Source: Karstenula rhodostoma CBS 690.94 (Eukaryota; Ascomycota; Dothideomycetes; Pleosporales; Didymosphaeriaceae). Taken from it: a stretch of 64,000 nucleotides of DNA. The notes under the pieces were generated by a model that worked only from the letters and a program-made list of their open reading frames with translations, ran no database searches and was not told the DNA's origin. The DNA lies in contig MU001500.1 of assembly GCA_010093485.1 (NCBI GenBank), positions 1,777,478 through 1,841,477 on the forward strand. Reading direction: 5' to 3'. The translations under genes and the position numbers were made by a program. Shown here one piece after another: positions 12,736 through 23,006 of the stretch; position 1 is the stretch's first letter, and each line of letters starts with the position of its first letter.

Positions 12736-15205
12736 TTTAAACTATATTTCCTATAGAAGATTTATATTAAGTTATATTATATAGGCTTTTTTTTTTATTA
12801 TATCCTTTAAGTACTTAGTTCCTCTATTTTATATTTATATATCTAGTACTAAGGGCTTAATTTTAATATCTTAGCTTATATACTAGTATTTAATATTTAC
12901 TTTTACTATAAAGATTTTATTATCTAATTTAATAATCTTAATTATTATACTAAACTATACTTTTATAAATAGTATAAAACTACTAAGTACCTTAATAATA
13001 ATTTTTATTAAATAGTTATCTTTAAAATAGAAATCCTATATATAGCTAAAGTATTAATTAGTAATTAATATTTAGCTTTTCTTTTTAGTAAAGCTATTAG
13101 GTTTAAAGTTATAAAAGTTAATTATAATATATTTACTAGGTCCTTAATTATTTAGTTAAAATATATATTTAATCTATTATTTTAATTTAATTTATTTATA
13201 AGTATTATATTTTACTATAGAGATATTTTTAATATATACCTCCTTAGCTTACTATATTAGATATTTAAGTATATTTAGTTCTAGATAATCTAGTTATTTA
13301 TATTATATAACTATACTTATAGTTTTTATTTTATACTTTATATATATTATTACCTTATATATAATATATACTATATTTTATATAATAGTATAAATACTAT
13401 TAGTAGATTTATACTCTAGTACTTATTAATTATATAGCTTTTATAGTTTTATTATAATAGTATTATTAGTCTATTTTAGTACTATAGATTCTAATTTAGT
13501 ATTTTACTATAGTCTTTAATATTTAAGTAGTTAAAAGGATACTAAGTTATAGAGTAGGTTAGAGTAGTAAACTATATTATTAAGCCTAATTATACTATTT
13601 CCTTAATAATTTTATAATTTAAAGTAAATACTTTTATATCCTTATATTTAGACCTATATATTACTTACCTATATAAAGTCTTCTAGTATTAGTAACTAGA
13701 GTAAAATAAATTAATTAATATTATTAAAGATATAATATATAATATTTAAGTTAAAAATTAATAAAATTTATAGTAGGTATATATAAGAGTTAGATTAAAA
13801 GATTACTTAAAAACTTATAGAGATTATAGTAATTTTCTATTCTTCTAGTTACTTATTACTAGCCTTTAATATTTAGATTAGTATAAGAGTATATAATTAT
13901 TTAATTTATAATATTTTAAATTATATTTATTTAAATATATATATCTATTTTTATATTAAGGGATTATTTTAGATATTATACTTAATAAAACTATTCTATT
14001 CTAGTTATAATTTCTATTATACTAAAGCTTTTTTTAGAAAAATATAGTAATAATCTTTTAATATATATTTTATAGAATATATAGAATATTTTTTTTTATT
14101 TATACCTTAATTTTTTATTTACTAATAAGGTATTTTATTCCTTTTATAATCTTCCTACTTATATAATATAGAGGTATTTTATTTATATAGTATAGAGTTT
14201 TACTTATATAGTATAAAGAATTTTTACCTATATAGTATAAGTAAATTAGGGTTATATAATCCCTATAAGGATATTATTATATTCTATTCCTATTTTTAAG
14301 TACTTTATATTTATATAAGTATACTATTATTAGTATAAAAGGTATTTCTTTTAGTACTAGTATTTAGTTCTCTTTTAATAATAAATATAACTCTAATTAT
14401 AACCTTAATTAAATAATAGTACTCTATATAGAGTCTAAACCTTTTTATTATATTTTAATATATTATTTCCTATTTATTTTAGAGGGTTTATTTAAAAGTA
14501 GTAGTATATATTTTATCTAATACTATAATATTTTTTATAAAATTATTAAGAATAGTTATATTATCTATAGTCTTTATATAACCTTATTTTTTAATAATAA
14601 ATACTATATAATTATATTTAACTAGCTAGAAATTCTATTTAGTTAACCTTTTAGTACTTTAAATAATATATAGGTATTTATATTATACTTATAACTTTAC
14701 TTTTTTATTATTAATTCCTATTTTTTTTATAATAAGGAGGATCTATTCTTTATATAATTTTTTAGAAAAATAGTAGATACTAAATAAGTTAATTATAATA
14801 AAACCTTATAAGTATAATATAAATTTCTTTATTCCTTATACCTTTATATAATATTCTATTAATTCTATTTTATACTAATTAGATTATAGTTTATAATATT
14901 TAATTTATAAGTTTTACTATAACTTTTATATATTTATAAAAATATATAGACTACTTAATATTAGATTATTATTATATATAAATTAATATAAATCTAGTAG
15001 CTATAGTATTTATAATTATAACTTTAGTACTTTACTATTAGTTAGGTTAAATATATACTATATTTAGTTAACTCTTATTTATATTTCTAATACTATTAAC
15101 TATTCTATATATTATATAGAAGTAATAAGGAAAGTTTTTATAGATTTAATAAGTAGTACTATATTATTTAGTATATATAATTAGTAATAAGGTAGTAAAA
15201 CTCTT

Positions 15206-15494
15206 AATTATTAGATTTACTATAAATAATAATAAATTACTATAAATTATAAATATAGTTAGATTAGTTATATATTATATAATTATATTAATTATTATAA
15301 TTAATTCTTATTTTAAGTTTAACTAAGATATATCCTTAAATAGTATTTTAGTATTTTATACTAGTTCTAAGAATATAAAATATTCTAGCCTCTCTTTTTA
15401 TATTTACTACTTATTATTACTAGTAGTTATTATAATTTATTATAATAGTAAGTATACTATACTATAGGTAATAATATATACGTGTAATCTAATA
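15206..15494 (-). repeat. Copia element 5' LTR (right copy)
   Basis: Direct repeat partner of 1775-2063. On the minus strand the LTR begins TATTAGATTACACG, probably TGTTAGATTACACG before RIP, and ends in a RIP-altered form of GACAACA. Normal-composition DNA resumes right after it. Confidence 0.85.
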
Positions 15495-15911
15495 ATTATA
15501 GACACTTCTAAAAACCCACCGCCATGTGTTTTCAGAGGCTAATCTGAAGCAGGCATGGCGCCGGATTTGTTACGATAAGATACAGCGACTTATGAGCTTT
15601 AATATTTCTTTTTAATAGTTTTGTTACGACTTTTATTTTTCTATATTTTTATTATTTCTGCCTCGTTCCGCGACTCATCATATTTTTGGGCAAGAGTGTT
15701 CGACGTCACGGAACCCGTGACGTGGATCCGTCCTGTAGTTGCATTTCTTGGTCTTTCGATCATTATTAATTGGGTGGATGACCACAGGACTTGGGGGGCA
15801 TAGAGGAGAGGAGAGGGGTAAAAACATCTTTCCATGAAGCCTTCTCTGAGCACTTCATGCAGGTGCATGAGAACGTACAAGCGGTGCTTCGTACAGTACC
15901 TAGCACGCACA
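15495..15911. other. Intergenic between the retrotransposon and the acyltransferase gene
   Basis: Normal composition. It holds the 3' flank of the minus-strand acyltransferase gene. The two short overlapping ORFs here show no recognisable features. Confidence 0.5.
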
Positions 15912-17491
15912 TCATGAATGGCTTGCGAGTTGAGCCAGCCACCTTTCCAGATCAGCCATGATACGCTCCCCAAACTTCACATCCACAGCGCAGTCCGCCC
16001 AGTTAGCGCTGACACATATTCCCCGACCGGCCACACTGATCGGGGCAAACTCGATGGCGGCAGCGGGGATCTCGGCGCTGAGACCAAACTGTGCCCGGTC
16101 GATCGACCACTTCTGGTCGCTGGCCGTGCTCCCGTTTAGAACACCGACATTGGTCACCAGCCACGTGAACAGACGCGGCTTTTTCGCCATGTCGCTCATC
16201 GTCTTCTGCCAGTCCGTGACGTACTTGAACACCCCTACCAGGTCGTTTCGCAACCCGGCTTCAAGCTTGCGCACTATCTCCAACCGATTCTGTGCCGATA
16301 CTGCCCAGAGCTCGCCTTGGAGGTCGGCGGACAGATATGTTTCCTCGCTGCTATTGGCTGGCAGCTTAGAGCGAATTCGTGCCACTAGATCCATCTCGAA
16401 TCTATGAGGCAACTGGGTCACGTAGTTGCTCACTGCTCTGTCAGAGCTGCCCCATGGAGCATCTGGCGGAGCCGGAGGCAAATTCCGGCGGTGGTCCATG
16501 ATGGTAGAACTCTGAAAGGCCGGGGCGGCCTTGCTGTCAAGGCGTAATGCAAAGGCAATGAGCGCCAATCCATTTAGCAGGCCGGTAATTGTAGTCTTGT
16601 TCTGTCGGCAGAGGGTTAGGATCGCAGTTAGAGATGCGTTTTCCAGGAAGAACGCCCGGAACTGGGTCTTGTACGGAGAGGTGCGAATTGGACACCAGGC
16701 TGCTTGGGACACGTCGCGATTAAGAAACCGAGGACGAAATTCCTCCCAAACTGACTTGGCGAGGTACTTGAAATCCAATGGAAGACTCTCTAAGCTCTCG
16801 ATTGGGGTTGGGAGCAAGGGAGGCGCTTCAGGAAGTCTAAGGATATCGCCATCCAAGCCTGCCCGCTCGTATGCTCCGTTCTCAGCGTTATTGAGAATTT
16901 TGAGAAAGTCTTCGTGCCAAACCTTGGCGCCTGCACCGTCGAATTGGGGATGATTCCAAGTGAGTAGGATCTCCAGGACAGGAGCATCCCCTTGCCGAAT
17001 GATGGTAATCTTCCAGCCTGGCTGCTCAGCGGAAAGGTCTGGGAAACGGTCATCGAGCTGGACGCGAAAGGTTTCCTGGACCGTGTGTTCGAAATCAGCT
17101 TGGTCTCCAAGATAAAGCCATTTGATGTGTTGCGTTAAGTCGAGACTCCGCAGCTGGATCCACGAGGGAGTCTTGGAAGTGGCATCAATCATGCCGACTT
17201 GCAGCATCGGATGTTTCATGATGGTGTCCACGACAGCAACCTTAACTACCTTCTCTAGCTGGGTCCGCGACTCTGCCGATGCAAGGTACAGCGGAACTGC
17301 ATAGCGACATGAGAGGATAGTGCCACGATACTGGTCTAGTAGATACATAGCCAGTTGGTACGTCTCGCTAGATACACGGTCGTTGGTTAGATGCTCCGAG
17401 GAGGCATGCCAGATGCGACTTCAGGTGCTCACTTGATTCCGAATTTGCGCAGCGCCATTGCCTCCGTGCCATAGTTCGACTTGTTTCCCAT
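15912..17491 (-). CDS. Alcohol O-acetyltransferase-like (condensation-fold) acyltransferase
   Basis: Two exons: 17491-17433 and 17367-15912. The 65-bp intron (17368-17432) starts GTGAGC, has branch CTAAC and ends TAG. Joining gives 504 residues and adds an N-terminus (MGNKSNYGTEAMALRKFGIN...) that runs smoothly into ETYQLAMYLLDQYRG. Residues 159-164 (HPQFDG) are the HxxxDG active-site motif of the condensation/BAHD/AATase fold, in which His deprotonates the acceptor. Length and overall pattern fit fungal alcohol acetyltransferase-like proteins that transfer an acyl group from CoA to an alcohol. The substrate cannot be told. There is no signal peptide and no biosynthetic cluster around it. A role in esterifying a secondary metabolite or fusel alcohol is inference. 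Confidence 0.72.
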
Positions 17492-19138
17492 GCTTAGTTG
17501 CTAACGTGGCGAATCTCGATTTCGATTGATTGCTAGTTGACGAGTCTCGAGTTGAGCAAATAGGTAGAAGGATTCGCTGCTGACTCCTGAGCGTCGGGCC
17601 CGTGCATCAGAAGCTATCCCACATAGGGATAGTGTTAAGCTTGTGCTGTTATTATTCTTGAGGAGAAGAGTAAACAAGAGGAGAAACTAGCTAGTAGGTC
17701 ATACTGGAACCGAGTATACTAGGATCTCTCTCCCTACTTGATTTATAGAGATATGTACGCTCAAATTGGCATATCTTTCACATACGACCATAGGACACTG
17801 AAAACTAGTTTTCCTTGCCGCTCCGCCAGATCTCATGTGACCGTAAACGGTTATTTAGTATTGTGGCGTCACTAAAAACGGGAAATTAGCTCACTAGAAC
17901 CAGTTGCCAGGGGTAGGATTGGTACATCGCTAAGATTGAGTCAAAAGTCAACACAGCACTCACAGAATGGACGCCTTCCAGTTCTTGAAGAAGAAGAATC
18001 CGACTCATCACTCTAACTACTGATTCCAATTTTAGTTTGTGTTTGCAACATGGATGTTATAGAACTGGCCTAGATTGTCTTTCCACTTCGGAGGCTGCCA
18101 CGAATTCATCTGTATCGTTGAGATCTTTAGTACGCGTATCCTATTTCTGTCTATCTGCATCACCTACATCCCGGTCCGCAGACGCTACATACACCGCCTA
18201 GATGTCACCGACTACGGCTGAAATTGCATCATGTAGGCGAAGAGGAAGGCACGAAGAGCCCATCACATTCGGCACAGATGCGCAGCGTAACGGACCTAGT
18301 AGTGAATGTTTCGGTGACTGCAGCTATTCAAGAATGAGTCACATAGAATAAGGAGCCTGAGCGCACGGACAAGTGATAGTAGTATTCACGTATTGGCGAA
18401 TCATACGAAGTCCAACACCTATGAGGGAGGTCCAGGTGCTGGGCTTGCCGGCGGGCGGAGCGCTTAACTATGCAGTCAAGCTCTGCGCGCGCGTACCATA
18501 GTTCCTCCCAGGCAATAGTAACCCTCGTCAAGTCAAATTGCTTCAATTTTCACGAACGCTGCCTAATCGCGCGTTTTCAACAACCTAGAAAGGATGCCGG
18601 CGGGCTTGGGGATTGTGTTGGTGATCGTCTGAGTCACGTGTCCAACACCCGTCCGGGTGGACCGCTCAACAACCACCGCACAGAATTTCTAAGGGGCGTT
18701 GCCTATTAGCGTGTGTTCAGAAGTGCTGATCTATAATGGCGAACCGTGGTTCAGCAAATTAATAAGTCACATCACGCATAAATCCGACGTGTCCTCGCAC
18801 AACGCTACATCACGTGCATGCAGTTGAGCCCACCACGCTAAGCCCACGCCCGAACATTTAGCGTGGTGGGCTCATCTGCGTCCACCTACATCGCCGTCTG
18901 TTCTTACTTAAATGGTCCCCGCCCCCCTCATCCTCATAACAACCATGCACCAAACACAACGTCATAGCGCAAGTCGAGGCAACCTCACAAACTAAACTCT
19001 CAATTACCAAACAGGTACGCCCTAGGCGCCCCAGGTCCAGTCCTCTTTTCGCGGCCTTCCATCATCTGACTCCACTAGGCCCGTCCCCGACAAACGCACG
19101 CGCATATAGACGCACGCACGCACACCCACCCGCCCGCC
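17492..19138. other. Gene-poor intergenic with one perfect hairpin
   Basis: About 1.65 kb without a convincing gene. The ORFs at 18328-18546 and 18470-18709 overlap on opposite strands and lack features. The region includes the inverted repeat at 18825-18874 and, near the right end, the likely promoter of the gene starting at 19139. Confidence 0.5.
18825..18874. repeat. Perfect inverted repeat, 16-bp arms, 18-bp loop
   Basis: Arms TGAGCCCACCACGCTA (18825-18840) and TAGCGTGGTGGGCTCA (18859-18874) are exact reverse complements. The loop repeats part of the arm (AGCCCACGCC). It could be an RNA hairpin, a protein-binding palindrome or a foldback remnant. Confidence 0.85.
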
Positions 19139-19564
19139 ATGTTCAACAACACCCTCGCAACTCTCAGACTCCTTCACGCGGGCCAGGTCCTTTCCGACCC
19201 ACCGCGTCTCAATCCTCTCTACCTCTCCCTCGGCACCAACGCATACCGCATCCAATCGCAAACCCTGGGCATACCAGATCACTTCGGCATGTTCTCCGCC
19301 AGCCCCCCGCGACTCCAGGCTTACGAGGCGGGGAAGTTCTTGTTAATGGGCTTTGTCCTTCTGATCCTCCTATTTTGGGCCTCATTCACTCTTGCAGTTT
19401 GCTGGGCCGCACGCATTAAGAACTTTTGGTGGATCGCGTTACTTTTTTCTGCTCTTATAGTGGGCACAGCGGCTTGCTTGTGGGCGGCGTGCTGTCAGAG
19501 AACGGGACGCAGGGCGCCAGGATATGTCTGGAAGGATTGGAAGGTGGAAAGATGGACAGACTAA
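19139..19564 (+). CDS. Small predicted membrane protein, function unknown
   Basis: 141 residues, single exon. Two strongly hydrophobic segments, about 66-91 (KFLLMGFVLLILLFWASF...) and 96-120 (FWWIALLFSALIVGTAACLW...), are separated by a short RIKN turn, giving a hairpin of two membrane helices. The N-terminal 65 residues are polar with no clear signal peptide. The C-terminus is basic with several tryptophans. The start follows a C/A-rich leader typical of fungal 5' UTRs. I do not recognise a family. Base composition matches the neighbouring real genes rather than the AT-rich block. The next gene starts about 370 bp downstream on the same strand. Confidence 0.5.
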   Translation: MFNNTLATLRLLHAGQVLSDPPRLNPLYLSLGTNAYRIQSQTLGIPDHFGMFSASPPRLQAYEAGKFLLMGFVLLILLFWASFTLAVCWAARIKNFWWIALLFSALIVGTAACLWAACCQRTGRRAPGYVWKDWKVERWTD

Positions 19565-19756
19565 GGAGGCAAGACTGCTTGGATCACGGAACGAATGTCT
19601 GAGATAGAGAATCTAGGTTGGGAGAAACACGAGAGCTGAAAGTGAATTTGTGCTTGTTTTCTGTCGACTCGTCTATCGGCGGGCGTTGCTGCCGCTTTTG
19701 TTTACATGTGCACCGCTCCTTCCTCTGCGCACCGCTTATCAGCGTTCTCTGTCGGA

Positions 19757-19843
19757 TGACGTGACGTGCGGGCGGCATCGGAACCCGAGAGCGGTTTCCA
19801 GAATCATGAAGCTGACGCATAGCCTCTTGCGTCAGTGAGTCAG
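19757..19843 (+). promoter_or_regulatory. Cluster of bZIP-type sites upstream of a small gene
   Basis: TGACGTGACGT at 19757-19767 gives two overlapping CRE-like half sites. CTGACGCA (19812-19819) and TGCGTCAG (19828-19835) form an inverted pair, directly followed by TGAGTCAG (19836-19843), whose TGAGTCA core is the canonical AP-1/Gcn4 site. They lie 90-180 bp upstream of the start codon at 19933 and just upstream of a TATA box. Binding by a bZIP factor is inferred from the sequence alone. Confidence 0.55.
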
Positions 19844-19854
19844 TGCGCTCGAGG

Positions 19855-19860
19855 TATAAA
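19855..19860 (+). promoter_or_regulatory. TATA box
   Basis: TATAAA, 73 bp before the start codon at 19933, followed by a pyrimidine-rich leader (19885-19915). This is the usual arrangement of a regulated fungal promoter. Confidence 0.55.
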
Positions 19861-19932
19861 TTGTCTTCAACCGGGCGGCTTGCTTCTTCTTTTCTTTTCT
19901 CTTCACCCTGAATTGACTTCACATTTACGGTT

Positions 19933-20188
19933 ATGTCGCTCCTCTCTTCCTTGGTCCCTATGGACCTAAAGCATCTCCTTTTCCAATATGTTGTCCCGCT
20001 GCTGCTTGGATGGTCCATACGCTGGGGTTACCGCAAGATGGCCGGCATCGTCAATTTTCACGGTATGTTCCTTGAACCTTTCTAGGATGCAGCTGACAGA
20101 TTCTTTAGAAGCGGATAACCTCGAGTTCCTGAGCGTGTACGCCATTGAGATTTTGAGCTATGCCATCACGAGCTTGATCGCTCTCTAG
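19933..20188 (+). CDS. Tiny two-exon membrane protein (69 residues), function unknown
   Basis: Exon 1 is 19933-20062 and exon 2 is 20109-20188. The 46-bp intron (20063-20108) has donor GTATGT, branch CTGAC and acceptor TAG. Splicing removes an in-frame TAG at 20083-20085. The product starts MSLLSSLVPMDLKHLLFQYV and has two hydrophobic stretches, about 16-30 and 48-69, separated by a basic then acidic turn (WGYRKM, EADNLE). It ends in a hydrophobic tail (AITSLIAL), like a small tail-anchored or hairpin protein. Support comes from the consensus intron, the TATA box, the pyrimidine-rich leader and the bZIP sites upstream. No family is recognised. The length is far below usual gene-calling thresholds, so it could be missed. 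A non-coding transcript is the main alternative. Confidence 0.5.
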
Positions 20189-21015
20189 TGGGAGTGGATT
20201 ACTTAAGCTCACAAGCAGACCCCAACTGATGACGCATCTCGTGCTGCCGAGGAAGGGGTTCCCTAGATGCCTGTAACGGGCAGAAGGGGCAGGCTTGCTT
20301 GGTAAGCCTGCAGTGCATGCCAAGTCGGCTTGAGTGGATCAGAGTCAGGGAGAGGAGCATGTATTCGCGGGCCGGCCCCGTTTGAGTACTTACCAGTCAC
20401 AACGGGTTCGAGAGACTTAGGCCTCGGTGAGCTCTAACCCGGAGGGGCGCCCCATCTTTGCTTGCCTGTCATGGGTCAAGCTGCCTGTAACGGGCCGGGG
20501 TTTTCTTCCACAAGAAATCTTTTGATTTCTAGGAAGCTGTGGGGTCTGGGGGCTTTCATCGTGGGTTCTGGGGGCTTTCTTCATTGCGGGGTCCGGGGGC
20601 ATTCAACATTGTGGGATCCGGGGGCCATTTTGTCATCTGCCGCTGGCGGGTCCAAGAGGGCGCCTGAAATGTCGCTTAACTGCTACCTTTCTATTGCTAT
20701 GACTGTTGTCAATCAAGACTGGACCAACTGCTTCCGTAGTGTTAATCAGAAGGTGGCATTTAGGTAGCCTCACATATCGTATACAACTCGCTTTCTGACT
20801 CCCCATTGCATACCACCGCTCCTCGCGTTGCACCTACCCAGCTGACTGACCAAGAAAGCCACACACCACTCACACAACACACAAAACATAAGTACCAGAG
20901 TCCACATTCATTCAAGAATCTATTCATGTCGCATCCCATGCTCATCTATGTATGCCATGCCGCCACCATGACAATTCGTTGCTCATGCAAGCGCGTTACC
21001 TCCATTCCGCCCCAT
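20189..21015. other. Intergenic with a G-rich imperfect repeat
   Basis: No convincing gene. The overlapping short ORFs between 20417 and 20945 lie on both strands over a low-complexity G-rich repeat (20539-20635). Confidence 0.5.
20539..20635 (+). repeat. G-rich imperfect tandem repeat, 4 units of 22-25 bp
   Basis: Units begin at 20539, 20561, 20586 and 20611. Each carries GTGGG(G/T/A)TC(T/C)GGGGGC, then a T/A-rich tail. Each has a G3-4 and a G5 run, so the plus strand could form G-quadruplexes. Confidence 0.75.
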
Positions 21016-21153
21016 CTACTTCTGCAGCTCGACCATGATATACGGAATCTCGACGTCCTCCTCGGTCTGGTCCTCAGCCGTAACCTCAAAGATGACGTTC
21101 TTCTGGTGCTCAGGCACAGGCTTCTTGCTGATGAACTCGACGAGTTTACTCAT
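21016..21153 (-). pseudogene. Orphan terminal exon or truncated gene fragment (45 codons)
   Basis: The minus strand reads MSKLVEFISKKPVPEHQKNV... and continues with an acidic, well-formed coding stretch ending MVELQK and a stop at 21016. Codon use is GC-rich and gene-like (many AAG, GAG, GTC, ATC). Directly upstream the sequence reads TACTAAT...GTGCAG, a textbook branch site and acceptor, implying an intron whose 5' exon should lie to the right. That region is instead AT-rich and contains the dispersed repeat at 21198-21321. I read it as the last exon of a gene cut by an insertion or deletion. A small intact gene with a 5'-UTR intron is the alternative. The family is not recognised. Confidence 0.4.
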
Positions 21154-21197
21154 GCTGCACTTAATTAGTATATTTCCACGAGTCGCTTTCGTAGTTC

Positions 21198-21321
21198 GAT
21201 ATAAGCTAAGGCTTTTGCTAATTAGATATAGAATAATTAATCTTAGCGTAACTTAGCCAACTATACAAGTTTCTAATCCTAGCCTAATACTGTATCGTCA
21301 GTGTTCACCTTCCCGTGAGAG
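21198..21321 (+). repeat. Dispersed repeat, copy A
   Basis: Shares GATATAAGCTAAGG, CTATACAAGTTT, CTAATACTGTATCG and GTGTTCACCTTCCCGTGAGAG, in the same order and spacing, with 23363-23479 and, inverted, with 43368-43480. Confidence 0.8.
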
Positions 21322-21896
21322 ACATCGTTGGTCCAGGATTTGGAAGGGTCGATACCCTAGCCACCTCTAGTCGTATCAGTGAGCTTCGTATGCAGATGCT
21401 GCCATCCAGTACTGCAGAGTATGGATCGTGTTCGTAAGCGCGAACACTCCAGTGCGTGAGGCATGGGAAATACAGGAAGAGAAAGGTTCTTCATAAAGGC
21501 CTTCCACATAAGTAGAGTATGTTAGCACGAAGTGGTAGCCTACCTTCCGTAGGAGCCTAGCCCTCTCTGCGTTATCTATCCCATACCTATGGTATACCCT
21601 GATTTCAGTGCTCGAAAACAAGTCCGATGTTGACTAACCGCGTTAGGTTAGATCAATTCGCGGGAACCGTGCCTCACCCCACCTTCTAACGCGCTCAGCC
21701 TCACCCCACAATATTACCTGGTGCCTAAAAATCGCCAGCTCCTCTCACTGCAACATACCAGACCTTTATAGACTCCTTACCGAAACTGCATCAAGCACCA
21801 ACAACCACCACCATCGTAAAATCTTCTCCTACATCGCTGCCTAATCGCACGCGCAAAGAAGCCCGAAGGGCGAAGTGGCTTCAAGCCAGCAGTGCG
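21322..21896. other. Intergenic upstream of the F-box-like gene
   Basis: Contains the likely promoter and a C/A-rich leader for the gene starting at 21897. The 81-codon minus-strand ORF at 21376-21621 has no recognisable features and I do not call it. Confidence 0.5.
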
Positions 21897-23006
21897 ATGG
21901 CGAACCTCCTCACGTTGCCCCGAGAAGTGCGGGACGCGATTCTAGAATTGGTCATCTTCACTGGCACTCCGGCGCCCAAGACGATGTCCGATTTGGAGGC
22001 GCTAAAACACCAAACAGAAGATTTCGGCCACTGTTCCCTGGAAGACCCGGTTGATATCCCTCAAAATGCTGCCACCTTGCTTCTCGTTAATAACCAAATC
22101 CACCATGAGGTCAAGGAGCTCATCCATCTCAGAGGAGGACTCACCTACGAGCTTAACGTCAAATTCGTATACGAAAGTCTTCTGGTACCTACATGGACCT
22201 ACGTCCCGCTAGATATGGATATTGTCCCTCGTCTTAGGGTAACTGTTCAGAGTTTAGGAAAATATCGTCAAGAACGGAGCTTCCATGGAAAACCATTGCG
22301 GGATCCCAGGACACGCGTCTACCCAAGAATACCTCTGTATGTGCAGAGCTTTTATCATCTATTGAGAGATATATTGTATTTGGACCCAAAGGTGCGGCTG
22401 GGAATAGACGGTGCAGAGGAAAGGGCACTCGCATACAGGGTACTCGAAATCGATTTTATCGACCCGGCAGACAAGGAGCTACTTGCTCCGGAGTCCGATA
22501 ATCCTGAAAATTATATGTGTTTGCAGGTGCAAGAAGATAATCTGGACCAACTTCCGCCACCTGCAATTGAGGTGGGCATCGTTCGACCTGACTGGCTAGC
22601 ATCCAGTCTCACCGAACACCTCCGGAAACTTCTCGTACAAGGGTTCTATATCGCTACTGTAGGCCAGATGGCTTATGATGTACCTTTCTATTCCCGGATC
22701 GGCCAAATCGACATCAAAGCAAATGGCAAAGTGGTGGGAAATTTAGATAATGGTCAGATATTGGCTGATGCCAAGTATCTAGGGAGCTATAGCACGCGGC
22801 CACTGGAAAATTGGCTTGACCGTTGGATCTTGTGGAAGGAAACGGCCATGCAGCGGCGGAGGGATAGAGGATTCAAAGTGGCTGAGTTCCCTTCCGATTG
22901 GAAGGAAAAGGTAAGAGCCACTTATGGTTATCGGCCCGAAAGAAAGAGTACGGATGAGGAGATGATATCACGTATCGCACGGTTTAGTAGACTGGATCTG
23001 ATATGA
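21897..23006 (+). CDS. F-box-like hypothetical protein
   Basis: 369 residues, single exon. Residues 4-19 (LLTLPREVRDAILELV) match the start of an F-box-like motif (LPxEVRxxIxxL) common in large fungal families of unknown role. A second block around 56-76 (NAATLLLVNNQIHHEVKELI) is the LLxxNRQIxxEA pattern that usually follows it in these proteins. The rest is mixed alpha/beta-like without repeats, and the C-terminus is basic. F-box proteins recruit substrates to SCF ubiquitin ligases, but many fungal members with this N-terminus have no proven partner, so that function is only inferred. The start matches the motif position. There is no signal peptide or membrane segment. Long AT-rich and repeat-bearing flanks place it in an accessory region. 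Confidence 0.6.
   Translation: MANLLTLPREVRDAILELVIFTGTPAPKTMSDLEALKHQTEDFGHCSLEDPVDIPQNAATLLLVNNQIHHEVKELIHLRGGLTYELNVKFVYESLLVPTWTYVPLDMDIVPRLRVTVQSLGKYRQERSFHGKPLRDPRTRVYPRIPLYVQSFYHLLRDILYLDPKVRLGIDGAEERALAYRVLEIDFIDPADKELLAPESDNPENYMCLQVQEDNLDQLPPPAIEVGIVRPDWLASSLTEHLRKLLVQGFYIATVGQMAYDVPFYSRIGQIDIKANGKVVGNLDNGQILADAKYLGSYSTRPLENWLDRWILWKETAMQRRRDRGFKVAEFPSDWKEKVRATYGYRPERKSTDEEMISRIARFSRLDLI

Larger units (their letters stand above)
1775..15494 (-). mobile_element. RIP-degraded Ty1/Copia LTR retrotransposon, interrupted by a nested Gypsy element
   Basis: Direct repeats of 289 bp at 1775-2063 and 15206-15494 bound the block. Composition switches sharply from normal to extremely AT-rich at both ends. 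A C5 run at 2066-2070 just inside the left LTR is the complement of a polypurine tract, so the element reads on the minus strand with its 3' LTR on the left. At 3129-3143 the minus strand reads Y-I-N-N-I, the RIP-mutated form of the Copia reverse-transcriptase motif YVDDI (GAT to AAT). No open frame survives. Without the nested element (4551-12730 plus one GTAAT) it is about 5.5 kb, normal for Copia. I could not find a clean target-site duplication (flanks catat and attat). It is surely immobile. Confidence 0.85.

Noticed and set aside
1775..15494. Reading the AT-rich block as mitochondrial DNA or a centromere
   Set aside because: Paired LTRs, a target-site duplication and recognisable mutated pol motifs identify RIP-hit retroelements.
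20395..20445. GGTTCGAG motif resembling a tRNA T-loop
   Set aside because: No matching acceptor or anticodon stems around it.
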